64,000 nucleotides of DNA from JAFTYO01 sp045611785. GTDB lineage: Bacteria; Pseudomonadota; Alphaproteobacteria; RF32; CAG-239. Both the position numbers and the translations under genes were made by a program. The stretch covers positions 1 to 64,000 of the forward strand of contig JAZKXV010000023.1 of the NCBI GenBank assembly GCA_045611785.1, given 5' to 3'. Shown piece after piece: positions 42,447 through 51,114 of this stretch. The notes under the pieces were generated by a model that saw only the letters and a list, made by a program, of their open reading frames with translations, was not told the origin of the DNA and searched no databases. The stretch's first letter is position 1, and every line of letters begins with the position of its first letter.

Positions 42447-43079
42447 TTAATTAATAAGTATTTTAAACGAATCTTTTAACAGGCCGCATGCCCATTTCAA
42501 TATAATAAATCCGCCGACAATACCAATTAATGGATCCAAGAATACAAGGCCTAAATATTTTCCTAGCAAAAGGGCAAAAATTGCCATTAATGAAGTTAAT
42601 GCATCCGCCAATATATGCAAATAGGCCGCCTTAAAATTCAGATTTTCTTTATGTTCATGATGATGCTTACAATGACTATGATCATGACCATGAGAGCCAT
42701 TCATTATAAATATACATATCATGTTTACCAACAAACCAATAACGGTTACTAAAATGGCATCATTAAAAGAAATTGCTTCAGGATTTATAAATCTTTCAAT
42801 AGATTCATAAATGATACCGATTGCCGTAAGGCCTAAAAATATGGCACTTGTATAACCTCCGATAGCATTGAGGCGCTCTTCGTTATACTTACGTTTAGAT
42901 ATTACATAGCACACAGCAAATGTAATACTTAACGCCAAAACGTGAGTAGCCATATGAAAGCCATCGGCAGTTAGGGCCATAGATTTACTTATAATGCCAA
43001 AAACAATCTCTAATGCCATTGTAATAAGGGTTACCCCTATCACAAGAAGTGTTTTGCGTTTAAGTGTGCGATTGTCCAT
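42447..43079 (-). CDS. Short CDF cation efflux protein (DmeF-like)
   Basis: 210 aa with six membrane segments. The metal site residues lie in ADGFHMATH (TM2) and HILADALTS (TM5), and a His-rich loop (GSHGHDHSHCKHHHEHKE) joins TM4 and TM5, as in DmeF-type Co/Ni efflux proteins. It ends directly after TM6 (LKDSFKILIN), so the usual cytoplasmic C-terminal dimerisation domain of about 90 residues is absent. Known CDFs of 200-210 aa that lack this domain exist, so it may be natural. GC is a little above background (42 percent in 42841-42900). SD AGGA. Confidence 0.82.
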   Translation of the reverse strand: MDNRTLKRKTLLVIGVTLITMALEIVFGIISKSMALTADGFHMATHVLALSITFAVCYVISKRKYNEERLNAIGGYTSAIFLGLTAIGIIYESIERFINPEAISFNDAILVTVIGLLVNMICIFIMNGSHGHDHSHCKHHHEHKENLNFKAAYLHILADALTSLMAIFALLLGKYLGLVFLDPLIGIVGGFIILKWACGLLKDSFKILIN

Positions 43080-43122
43080 AATAAATCCTATTAATTCGTA
43101 AACAACTAAACAGTTAAAGTAT

Positions 43123-43154
43123 CTGTTGTGCTGCTATTTATAGCAGCACAACAG
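43123..43154. repeat. 14-bp perfect hairpin without U-tract
   Basis: CTGTTGTGCTGCTA and TAGCAGCACAACAG pair perfectly round a TTTA loop. It lies between the stop of the barrel gene (43157) and the CDF start on the minus strand. With no U-run it may be an mRNA-stabilising stem or a weak terminator. Confidence 0.6.
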
Positions 43155-43156
43155 CA

Positions 43157-43690
43157 TTAGAATCGGTAACCGACACCTACACAGGTATTAAAGCCTCGAT
43201 AATCTATGCTTGGAGTTTTAGAACTTACCGGAATCAAATAACTTACATCAACATTAATAAAAAAGTTGTTGGTCATGTACATATTTGCACCAACTTTAAC
43301 TTTTCCACATAATGAATTATGCCAGCTATAATTTTGCCCGGACTTACCAGAAACCTCTGTATATCCCCAAGTGCTAACTCCAACCATGGCATATAGTTTA
43401 TGGCTATATCCATAAGTATATCCAATCATTGGAGATACAATGCATAAATCTTTCTTGGTCAAACTTTCAGGTATATTTAACTGCGTCCAACCAAGCTCAA
43501 GCTCAGCTCTAACACCCCAAAAGTCTAAACCTACGGCTCCGCTCACAAGAGGAGTACTTTCAAAAAAATTATATCCTCCGCGTGCTGTAAGATCAACGGT
43601 TACGTCACTGTAGCCACCATAAGGTGAATAAGCTTTTGCCGAAAACGGCAACACAACTGCAAGTAGCAGTACAATCATAACTTTTTTCAT
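43157..43690 (-). CDS. Small outer-membrane barrel protein, possibly acquired
   Basis: 177 aa with signal peptide (MKKVMIVLLLAVVLPFSAKA) and strands such as VDLTARGGYNFFES and CIVSPMIGYTYGYSHKLYAMVG, ending in VGVGYRF with the C-terminal Phe of barrel proteins. Its SD is absent (leader ...TTATTGTGAT), and the gene is GC-richer than neighbours (43 percent in 43561-43620). This resembles the SD-less Bacteroidales-like pair at 34588-36081. Unknown function. Confidence 0.6.
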   Translation of the reverse strand: MKKVMIVLLLAVVLPFSAKAYSPYGGYSDVTVDLTARGGYNFFESTPLVSGAVGLDFWGVRAELELGWTQLNIPESLTKKDLCIVSPMIGYTYGYSHKLYAMVGVSTWGYTEVSGKSGQNYSWHNSLCGKVKVGANMYMTNNFFINVDVSYLIPVSSKTPSIDYRGFNTCVGVGYRF

Positions 43691-43844
43691 ATCACAATAA
43701 TTACTGGTTTGATTTTAGGTTATTACATTTTGACCATTGTGTCAAGTTCTTGTTTGTGCAACACTATATTATTAGCACACTAACAAATTTGTATTGATTA
43801 AAATGTAAAATAAAAAAACAAAAACAAATTATGCCTTGAAAAAG

Positions 43845-44165
43845 TTAGTCTTTCTCACCGACATTTGCCGCAAACGCATTATTTTTTATGTGCTTAACTT
43901 TAACTTCATAATCTCTTGCAACATCTTCAATTTCATCAGAAAGTTCAAATATAATAGCTTTTTGAGCTTTAGATAAAATAGGAATTACTTTTTCATTTAG
44001 ATAATCAAGTAAAATTGTTTCATCATCTTTACGATATAAAGTGGCATGCTTACCACCATCATATAAAATAAAAGGTTTATCTGGAGATGTATATCGTGTT
44101 TTAATTAAGAATACTAATATTCCTTCATGTGTTATAATCACTTCATAATTACGCTCATGTTCCAT
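43845..44165 (-). CDS. Hypothetical protein (about 106 aa)
   Basis: Start 44165 (MEHERNYEVII) lies 2 nt after the stop of the upstream gene, with AGAGGG before it; an upstream ATG at 44198 would overlap that gene. The protein is alpha/beta and soluble (NYEVIITHEGILVFLIKTRYTSPDKPFILYDGG), with a hydrophobic strand-helix core and a charged C-terminus (VKVKHIKNNAFAANVGEKD). No family known. Co-translated with the upstream 85-aa protein. Confidence 0.5.
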   Translation of the reverse strand: MEHERNYEVIITHEGILVFLIKTRYTSPDKPFILYDGGKHATLYRKDDETILLDYLNEKVIPILSKAQKAIIFELSDEIEDVARDYEVKVKHIKNNAFAANVGEKD

Positions 44166-44167
44166 AA

Positions 44168-44425
44168 TTAATACATCCCTCTGCCTTTTTTCATACAAAT
44201 ATCAGAAAACTTTTGAACACCTTTACGCATTGAGCCAAATAAAGATTTTCCGATACCTAATTTAGGAGCTTTAACAAATGCTTCTACAAAATTTTCAGCA
44301 CCATTTAAAACCAATTCTGAAGCATGTAAACCATAGTCTGCTATTTTAGCCGCAATGCCTGCTCCTATCAGAACGCCACCTACGGCATATTTAACTCCTT
44401 GTTTCATATTATCAGCACTTATCAT
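44168..44425 (-). CDS. Small Gly/Ala-rich protein (85 aa)
   Basis: A good SD (AAAGGAG) precedes ATG 44425. MKQGVKYAVGGVLIGAGIAAKIADYG contains a short glycine-rich hydrophobic helix, and the rest is basic (KSLFGSMRKGVQKFSDICMKKG). A membrane-associated peripheral helix or bacteriocin-like peptide could both be imagined; no evidence separates them. First of a two-gene unit. Confidence 0.5.
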   Translation of the reverse strand: MISADNMKQGVKYAVGGVLIGAGIAAKIADYGLHASELVLNGAENFVEAFVKAPKLGIGKSLFGSMRKGVQKFSDICMKKGRGMY

Positions 44426-44481
44426 TATTTTCTCCTTTTACTTATAATATCAAACAACATCTCCCCTGTCAAAATATTTCT

Positions 44482-44499
44482 TATCACATAAAAGTGATA
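44482..44499. promoter_or_regulatory. Inverted repeat in the 44426-44731 intergenic region
   Basis: TATCAC-ATAAAA-GTGATA, 6-bp arms, about 57 nt upstream of the small-protein gene at 44425. The rest of this 305-nt AT-rich gap between divergent genes holds no ORF; its right end carries the SD AAAGGA for the gene at 44732. An operator is possible. Confidence 0.3.
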
Positions 44500-44731
44500 C
44501 AAACTCAGACGTTTTTTATTTAAAAACATAATCATCAACATACACCTTACTTTGCCATCCTAGATTTGCATTATATTTTCCTCTATATATCTTTATATCA
44601 CTTAAATATAAAAAACATCGAATTTATATTGCTTTTAAAAAAGTTATTTTATAGATACTTATTTTATTATCTTTTTATAAATAATTTTATACTAAACTGA
44701 CGAAAAACATATTAGATAAAAGGAAAGAATT

Positions 44732-45736
44732 ATGACCAAAATTGCTATCGCCGGCGTTATGGAAAGCACAGGACGCGAAATTTTAAGTTTTTTTGAAGAA
44801 GACGGAGTATCTGCAAACGACATTATAGCACTTGAACCCAAAGCACCTCTCGGAACTATGATTTCTTATGGTGAAGATGCTGATTTGGATGTGCTAAATT
44901 TAGATGATTTCGATTTTGCAAAAGCTGACGTTGTAATTTTTGCAACCCCTTGTGAAATGACAAAAAGATACTTACCGAAAGCTGTAGCTAAAGGTATTAA
45001 AATTGTTGACTGTTCCGGAGCCACTTTTACAGACACAGATGTTCCGATGATAGTTTATGGACTTAATGATGCATCAATTGAAAATGCAACAAAGAATATT
45101 GTTTCCATTCCGTCTGCTTTTGTAACTCAAATTTTGCAACCTCTGGCAAAAGTTAATCAAGAGCTTAATTTAATTAGGATTAATATCAGCACATATATTT
45201 CGACTTCTGTTTATGGTAAAGAAGCAATGGATGAACTTTTCAATCAAACACGTAAAATTTTCATGAACTCCACTTTGGTTGATGATGAATCTGTTTTCAA
45301 AAAACAAATCGCTTTCAATGTTATACCACAAGTTGGTGAATTTATTGGTGAAGAAACCAAAACAGAATGGGAAATTAATGCCCAAATTAAAAAAGTATTA
45401 GGCGGAAACATGAAAGTTCATGCAAACTGTGCATTTGTTCCTGCTTTTATCGGTTCCGGAATGTTTATTAATGCAGAATGCTTAAATGATGTTGATGCGG
45501 ATAATATACGAGAATTAATGCAACAAACAAAAGGTGTTGTAGTATTTGATAAACAAGTTGATGGCGGTTATGTAAGCCTGACAGATGTTCAAGGCGAAAA
45601 CGACATTTATGTTAGTCGCATTCGTCAAGACTTGTCAGTTGAAAATGGGTTCTCATTTTGGGTTGTTGCAGACAATTTGCGTGCAGGAACCGCAAAAAAT
45701 GCTTTTAACGTAACAAAGTTATTACTTAGCAAATAA
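44732..45736 (+). CDS. ASADH-like protein lacking active-site residues
   Basis: 334 aa whose C-terminal half tracks aspartate-semialdehyde dehydrogenase (YGKEAMDELFNQTRKIF, IAFNVIPQVGEF, ..KVLGGNMKV). The catalytic segment NPNCSTIQ is, however, IPSAFVTQ (126-133), so the nucleophile Cys is lost. The substrate Gln of STYQ is Ile156, and the RVPV-GH segment is AFVPAFIGSG (234-243), losing the Arg and His. The N-terminal NAD(P) loop GATGxVG reads GVMESTG. It cannot act as ASADH by the known mechanism. SD AAAGGAAAG and an intact frame suggest it is kept for another purpose. It is co-transcribed with an MscS-type channel. Confidence 0.85.
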   Translation: MTKIAIAGVMESTGREILSFFEEDGVSANDIIALEPKAPLGTMISYGEDADLDVLNLDDFDFAKADVVIFATPCEMTKRYLPKAVAKGIKIVDCSGATFTDTDVPMIVYGLNDASIENATKNIVSIPSAFVTQILQPLAKVNQELNLIRINISTYISTSVYGKEAMDELFNQTRKIFMNSTLVDDESVFKKQIAFNVIPQVGEFIGEETKTEWEINAQIKKVLGGNMKVHANCAFVPAFIGSGMFINAECLNDVDADNIRELMQQTKGVVVFDKQVDGGYVSLTDVQGENDIYVSRIRQDLSVENGFSFWVVADNLRAGTAKNAFNVTKLLLSK

Positions 45737-45746
45737 GAGAGGGAAA

Positions 45747-48143
45747 ATGTTAAAGTTTTTTAAGGTTCTTTTGATTTGTTTTTTATTGAACATACATTTA
45801 AGTTTGGCGCAAGCTCAAACTGTTGAACAACCATTTGAATTTTCTGAACTATCCAATAAGCTTTCTAAAATTGAAAGTAACTTAAAAAACGGAAACTACA
45901 GCGTTGAAGAAATTGAAGATCAATCTCAATTTTTATACGACCTTGCAAATGTCATACAGTCTGTAAAAAAAGATAATGAAAAAGAACTAAAAGTCGCTCA
46001 AAAGCACCTTGACGCTTTAGGAAGTGAACCTCAAGAAGGAGCAATTGAGCTTGATGAAATGGCTCAAAAAAGAAAAGAATTTAAGAACGAGGTTGCTGTT
46101 TTTAAAAACAGAATTGCCGAAACTGATATATTACAAGTTAAAATTGATGAACTTAATATTTTAATTTTAAACTCTCGTAACCAAAAGCTTATAGGATCAT
46201 TGGTAAATAAACAGTCTGCATTGATTGAACCATTAACATTTTTAGCGAGTGTCAAAGCCTTGGTAACATTCTTTTGGGATATAGTTAAATCTCCGATTTT
46301 ATGGTACCAAAACGACTTAAATGATCAAGCTAAAAACTATGTGTTAAGCTACTTCATTCCAATTTTCTTTATTTTATGTGGTGCATTTTGGGTAGGTCTG
46401 TTCCTCAAAAAATTAATATTAACTAATTTGGGTTATAGAAAAGATATTGAAAACCCTCAATATGGTAAAAAAATATTTGCAGCAATTTTTGTTGCCATTG
46501 CATATGGAGTAATCCCATCTTTAATTATCGGCAGCTTTTTATTATGGCTTATCGGAACCAAAATTTTTACGATAGGTCTTTTCGGAAGAGTTTTAAACAG
46601 TACGCTTTTTTATCTTTTGTACGTAATTTTAGCCAGAGCTATCGCCCGAGTTACTTTTGCACCATATAATGAAAAATGGCGTTTAATAAATGTTTCAACT
46701 CCTAAAGCTATAGGTATTGTTAAAGCGCTTTACTTAAGTATTGTGCTTATTGGCGTTATTTCTTTATTAGAGCATATTGCATCACATGCAGAATCTTCTC
46801 AAGAATTATTAAATATCTTAATAACTATTTCATGCGCTATTAAAGCATTTGTTATTACTTTATTGGTTCGCAAAATTTTTGCTAAGGAAGAAACTTCAGT
46901 TCCTCAAACCAAAACCATTGAAGAAACTGATGATACAATTCCGACCTATAAAAAAATTGTATTTGTTACATCTATATTCGGTATCCTTACATTTGGAATC
47001 TCAGTATTCGGGTATCCTGAGTTATCTTCATACATATTAAATCGAATTTTATTAACGGCAGTTATTTTATGTGTATTCATTATTATACATAGATTAATGT
47101 TAGAAATTTTACGAAAAATTTTACTTTGGAGTTTTTGGGGTAAAACTTTTAAGAATCGGCGCAAAATCTTAACTAAAGTTAACTTTGTTCTAAGTTTAAT
47201 TTTAAATCCTGTTATTGCTCTTATGTTTATGTTTGTAACTCTCAATTTATGGGGGCTTTCAGGAAGTTTTATTATTCATATTTCCAAAAAGGTTTTGTTT
47301 GGATTTAAAATTGGCGGAGTTCAAATTTCTTTAATTGCAATTGTATTAGGTATTGTTGTCTTTTTTGGCTCACTGGCTGCTGTAAAAGTTGCAAAAAACC
47401 ACCTGACAAACAATGTTTTTGCAAAATTAAATATGGATGATGGTATTAAGCACTCGCTCTCTTCCGGTATTGGTTTTGTAGGCTTTATAATATCTGTATT
47501 ACTTGCTATCGTTGCAATGGGAGCTGATTTAACAAACTTAGCCGTTATTGCCGGTGCTTTATCTGTCGGTATCGGTTTTGGGTTACAAAACATTATCAAT
47601 AACTTTGTTTCAGGTATAATCATATTGTTTGAACGTCCGTTTAAGGTTGGAGATTGGGTAATTTTGGATAATCAGGAAGGAACAATAAAACAAATAAATA
47701 TACGTTCAACAGAACTTGAAACATTTAATAAGACAAGTGTAATTATTCCTAACGCCACACTGTTGTCTTCATCAATTATAAACATGACACATGGCAACAA
47801 TTGGACCAGAAAAGCCATCAAAGTAAGCGTTGCATATGGTAGTGATGTAAAAAAAGTTACAGAGATTTTATTAGAATGCGCAAAAAACAACAAAAAGGTG
47901 TTAAAAAACCCTGGACCATATGTACTATTCCAAGATTTTGGTTCCAATTCTCTTGATTTTGAACTCCGTTGTTATTCAAGCAATATATGGAATGGTTGGT
48001 CTATACCTAGCGACATTCGTTATGAAATCAACAGAAGGTTTATTGAAGAACATATCGAAATTCCATTTCAACAAATCGTTGTTCACCAAGGTGATAAAGT
48101 TTCGGATGAAGCCCAATTTTACGCACACAATACAAAAAAATAA
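45747..48143 (+). CDS. Large MscS-family mechanosensitive channel (MscK/YbiO-like)
   Basis: 798 aa. Signal peptide (MLKFFKVLLICFLLNIHLSLAQA), periplasmic coiled-coil region (25-160, charged), then about nine hydrophobic segments, ending in the MscS core: TM3 pore helix VIAGALSVGIGFGLQNIINNF (Gly/Ala packing), ERPFKVGDWV beta domain, and a C-terminal alpha/beta domain ending near 785. It opens under membrane tension and protects from osmotic downshock. It starts 10 nt after the ASADH-like gene with GAGAGGG, one transcript. Confidence 0.9.
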   Translation: MLKFFKVLLICFLLNIHLSLAQAQTVEQPFEFSELSNKLSKIESNLKNGNYSVEEIEDQSQFLYDLANVIQSVKKDNEKELKVAQKHLDALGSEPQEGAIELDEMAQKRKEFKNEVAVFKNRIAETDILQVKIDELNILILNSRNQKLIGSLVNKQSALIEPLTFLASVKALVTFFWDIVKSPILWYQNDLNDQAKNYVLSYFIPIFFILCGAFWVGLFLKKLILTNLGYRKDIENPQYGKKIFAAIFVAIAYGVIPSLIIGSFLLWLIGTKIFTIGLFGRVLNSTLFYLLYVILARAIARVTFAPYNEKWRLINVSTPKAIGIVKALYLSIVLIGVISLLEHIASHAESSQELLNILITISCAIKAFVITLLVRKIFAKEETSVPQTKTIEETDDTIPTYKKIVFVTSIFGILTFGISVFGYPELSSYILNRILLTAVILCVFIIIHRLMLEILRKILLWSFWGKTFKNRRKILTKVNFVLSLILNPVIALMFMFVTLNLWGLSGSFIIHISKKVLFGFKIGGVQISLIAIVLGIVVFFGSLAAVKVAKNHLTNNVFAKLNMDDGIKHSLSSGIGFVGFIISVLLAIVAMGADLTNLAVIAGALSVGIGFGLQNIINNFVSGIIILFERPFKVGDWVILDNQEGTIKQINIRSTELETFNKTSVIIPNATLLSSSIINMTHGNNWTRKAIKVSVAYGSDVKKVTEILLECAKNNKKVLKNPGPYVLFQDFGSNSLDFELRCYSSNIWNGWSIPSDIRYEINRRFIEEHIEIPFQQIVVHQGDKVSDEAQFYAHNTKK

Positions 48144-48150
48144 CTTTTTA

Positions 48151-48177
48151 CCGCTCTTATTAAAGAGCGGTTTTTTT
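48151..48177 (+). terminator. Terminator of the channel gene
   Basis: CCGCTCTT/AAGAGCGG stem with an ATTA loop and seven Ts. Confidence 0.85.
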
Positions 48178-48273
48178 AATATTTTTTTATACTTCCGTTG
48201 AAATCTAAAATTTCAAGGCTATCTAAAAGTTGTATATTTCATAGGTACACTCTTTTAGTTTAGGAAAATTCAA

Positions 48274-49200
48274 ATGAATTATAAAATTGCCATACAGTTT
48301 TTTGGTCACTTAAGAACCTTTGAACAATGTGCAACAAGTATAAAAAAATATATTTTATCAAAATATGATTGTGATGTATTTGTGCATACTTGGTCTGATA
48401 CCGAGCATTCTACACAAACTTGGCATAATTCAAAATCAAAAATAAGACCTATTAATCAATCTATGTTAAACAAGATTGTAAAAATATATAATCCAAAAAT
48501 GATTTTAGTTGAAAAACAGATTGTATCAGATGACGACACATTAATTGCCTGTTTACACGACCAACAAACTCGAACCATATCCGCCAACGGAATGAGTTTT
48601 ATGCTACAATCTCAAATTAAAGTAAACAAATTAAGAAAACAATATTCTAAAAAAAATAACACAAAATATGATATGGTTATCATGTTAAGGCCTGATATAT
48701 ATTTACACAATTCTTTAGACATTAATCAAATTATACATCAATGCTACACATCGCTTGAATACCCTGCCCGCATTTGCGCAAATAATGCTCTTAAAAAGAA
48801 CGGAAGTTGTGCCTTTATCTCTGATATGCTAACTGACGTTTTATTTATGGCAAAACCATCTGATATGGATTTAATCGTTGATGCATTAAAAACTATTAAA
48901 TTTAAAAATCATACAACCAAAATGTGGACGCCTGAAAGTTTAATTACTGATATCTTATTTAAAAAAGGAATTTCAACTCTATCTTTGTTTTATTTTTTTA
49001 ATCGTGATTTTGAAATAATTCGTGGATCATATTACGGTAAAGAAAAACGTCGAAGATTTATCAGTTTTAAGCTTACACCTAAGCTTTTAAGGCTTAATTT
49101 ATTTAGTTTTATAAAAAAAAACATACTCTCCTTAGACTTTTACATATTTAACGTGTTTAATGTTGATATTTCTATAGGAAAACCTTATGCAAAATGTTGA
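48274..49200 (+). CDS. Predicted glycosyltransferase-like protein of the glycan module
   Basis: 308 aa, soluble and starting MNYKIAIQFFGHLRTFEQC, with VFVHTWSDTEHSTQ and VIMLRPDIYLHNS. The IQFFGHLRTF...H.W pattern and the MLRPD motif occur in polysaccharide-cluster proteins with a GT-A-like fold (weak, from memory). The very low GC of this module (many AAA/ATT codons) differs slightly from the flanks. First gene of five on one strand, preceded by a terminator; overlaps the next gene by 14 nt. Confidence 0.55.
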   Translation: MNYKIAIQFFGHLRTFEQCATSIKKYILSKYDCDVFVHTWSDTEHSTQTWHNSKSKIRPINQSMLNKIVKIYNPKMILVEKQIVSDDDTLIACLHDQQTRTISANGMSFMLQSQIKVNKLRKQYSKKNNTKYDMVIMLRPDIYLHNSLDINQIIHQCYTSLEYPARICANNALKKNGSCAFISDMLTDVLFMAKPSDMDLIVDALKTIKFKNHTTKMWTPESLITDILFKKGISTLSLFYFFNRDFEIIRGSYYGKEKRRRFISFKLTPKLLRLNLFSFIKKNILSLDFYIFNVFNVDISIGKPYAKC

Positions 49201-50041
49201 ATTTATTAAACCACTAACCGGTCATTCAGGCTGCAGATTAAATTTGTATAAACAAAACGGAACCCTATTTTTAAGAAAAGATTCCGGCATTCCTGAATAT
49301 AATATACGCTTAAAAAAGCAGTATATCAAACAACATAAATTTTATTCTGAACATATTAAAACGCCAAAAATTTTTAATTATGGTGAGCAAAACGGATTAT
49401 TTTATTTTGATATGGAGTTCTTAAACGGTATTACTTTAGCTGAATATATGTCTGAGATAAAAATTAAAGAAATTAATTCTCTCATAAGTTTATTATTTAA
49501 ATCTTTACCTGTCAAAAATTCTCAAAAAAATAAACATAGTGATAAAATTTTTAAAGCAAAAATACAACAAATTCAAACCAAAATACCTCAAGATAATTTT
49601 GAAGCCATGCATGCTATTTCATTGCTTAATAATTTTGATTTTAAAGATGTACCATTTAGCTACTGTTGTGGGGATTTAACTTTAGAAAATATTATGCTTG
49701 ATAGCAATAAACAAATTTATCTTATTGATTTTTTAGATTCTTTTTACAGTTCTTGGATGATAGATGTTGCAAAACTCTTACAAGATTTGGAGCTACATTG
49801 GTCATACAGACATAAAAATATAGATTTTAATTTAGCCATGCGCTTAGCCGTTGCAAAAGAAGCTCTTTTAGAAAATATTGCCGAATATGATAATTATCAT
49901 AACAACATTATTACCATCTATCATATTTTATTACTAAATGTATTGAGAATAATTCCGTACACTAAAGACTGCCAAACGCATGAGTTCTTAAAATCTGCCT
50001 TAAATAAAATCATGCTTAATATTAAACAAATGGAGAATTAA
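49187..50041 (+). CDS. Aminoglycoside/choline-kinase-fold phosphotransferase
   Basis: 284 aa of the APH/choline-kinase class. The catalytic loop reads YCCGDLTLENIML (Asp163, Asn168) and the metal loop IDFLDS (Asp181). The His of the usual HGD is Cys161 here, which choline/APH relatives sometimes vary. N-terminal lobe features include FLRKDSG as the ATP Lys region. In the company of a nucleotidyltransferase it most likely phosphorylates a small sugar or amino alcohol for activation. Overlaps the upstream gene. Confidence 0.7.
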   Translation: MQNVEFIKPLTGHSGCRLNLYKQNGTLFLRKDSGIPEYNIRLKKQYIKQHKFYSEHIKTPKIFNYGEQNGLFYFDMEFLNGITLAEYMSEIKIKEINSLISLLFKSLPVKNSQKNKHSDKIFKAKIQQIQTKIPQDNFEAMHAISLLNNFDFKDVPFSYCCGDLTLENIMLDSNKQIYLIDFLDSFYSSWMIDVAKLLQDLELHWSYRHKNIDFNLAMRLAVAKEALLENIAEYDNYHNNIITIYHILLLNVLRIIPYTKDCQTHEFLKSALNKIMLNIKQMEN

Positions 50042-50046
50042 ATAAT

Positions 50047-51102
50047 ATGTGCACATTAATTATTCCTTGTGCCGGTAAATCAAGCCGGTTTCCAAACATG
50101 AAACCAAAATGGATGCTGACACATCCTGATGGAAAACTAATGATTGAAAAATCTTTAGAAGGTATAAATTTGGAACTTTTTAATCGAATTATTATTACGA
50201 TTGTTAAACCTCATAATGACAAATATGATGCAAAACTAATTTTAAGCCAAGTGTTTTCACATAATAAAAAAATTGAAATTTGCTTATTAGAAGATTTTAC
50301 ACAAAGTGCCAGTGAAACTGTTTACTTAACATTACAAAAAATGAAAGTTAAAGGAGCTTTTGTTATTAAAGATTCAGATAATAAGGTTATATTTGAAATG
50401 CCTGAAAAAATTAAAAATGCAATAGTCGGATTTGACCTGATTTTGCACCCTAATGTTTCTAATATTCCAGCCAAAAGCTTTTTAATTATTAATGAGCAAA
50501 ATATCATTCAAGATATCATTGAAAAACAAGTAGTATCAAAATGCATTTGTTTAGGTGTTTATATGTTTGATGATGCAAAAAACTTTATAGAAGCATATGA
50601 GACATTAGTACATAAAAACGTGCAAGGAGAAATGTATATAAGCCACTTAATATCATTTATGTTAACTCAAAATAATATCATTTTTAATGCCATTATGGCG
50701 CAATATTTTGAAGACTGGGGAACCCTTACGCAATGGCATCAAACCCAACAACGATATCGAACATATTTTGTTGATGTAGATGGCGTAATACTAAAAAATT
50801 CAGGTAAATATGGCCTATTAAATTGGAGTAACAATAAAGCAATTTTAGAAGAAAATATAAAAACATTAATTGACTTACAACAAAATGGCGCTCAAATAAT
50901 AATAACCACATCAAGAACTGAAGAATATCGTTCTGCCCTAATTGATATCTTAAATAAAAATGGAATTTTTCCTCATGCTATTTTGATGGGCTTAAACCAT
51001 GCTGCCAGAATAGTTATTAATGACTTTGCACCTACCAATCCCTACCCTTCAAGTATTGCTATAAGCTTACCTAGAAACACAAACATCAAAGATTATTTGT
51101 AG
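50047..51102 (+). CDS. Nucleotidyltransferase-HAD phosphatase fusion
   Basis: 351 aa in two enzymes. Residues 1-235 form a sugar/choline nucleotidyltransferase with the G-rich loop IIPCAGKSSRFPNMKPKWML. Residues 240-351 form a HAD hydrolase beginning YFVDVDGVIL (nucleophile DxD) with TTSRTEEYR (motif II) and INDFAP (motif IV). The C-terminal part resembles capsule-biosynthesis phosphatases (from memory). It would activate the product of the kinase with CTP/GTP/ATP and remove a phosphate along the pathway. Follows the kinase by 5 nt. Confidence 0.78.
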   Translation: MCTLIIPCAGKSSRFPNMKPKWMLTHPDGKLMIEKSLEGINLELFNRIIITIVKPHNDKYDAKLILSQVFSHNKKIEICLLEDFTQSASETVYLTLQKMKVKGAFVIKDSDNKVIFEMPEKIKNAIVGFDLILHPNVSNIPAKSFLIINEQNIIQDIIEKQVVSKCICLGVYMFDDAKNFIEAYETLVHKNVQGEMYISHLISFMLTQNNIIFNAIMAQYFEDWGTLTQWHQTQQRYRTYFVDVDGVILKNSGKYGLLNWSNNKAILEENIKTLIDLQQNGAQIIITTSRTEEYRSALIDILNKNGIFPHAILMGLNHAARIVINDFAPTNPYPSSIAISLPRNTNIKDYL

Positions 51103-51114
51103 GAGGAAAATAAT

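Noticed and set aside
46946..47245. Minus-strand ORF of 99 aa inside the MscS-type channel gene
   Set aside because: Shadow of a membrane-protein gene; the sense frame is continuous and conserved.
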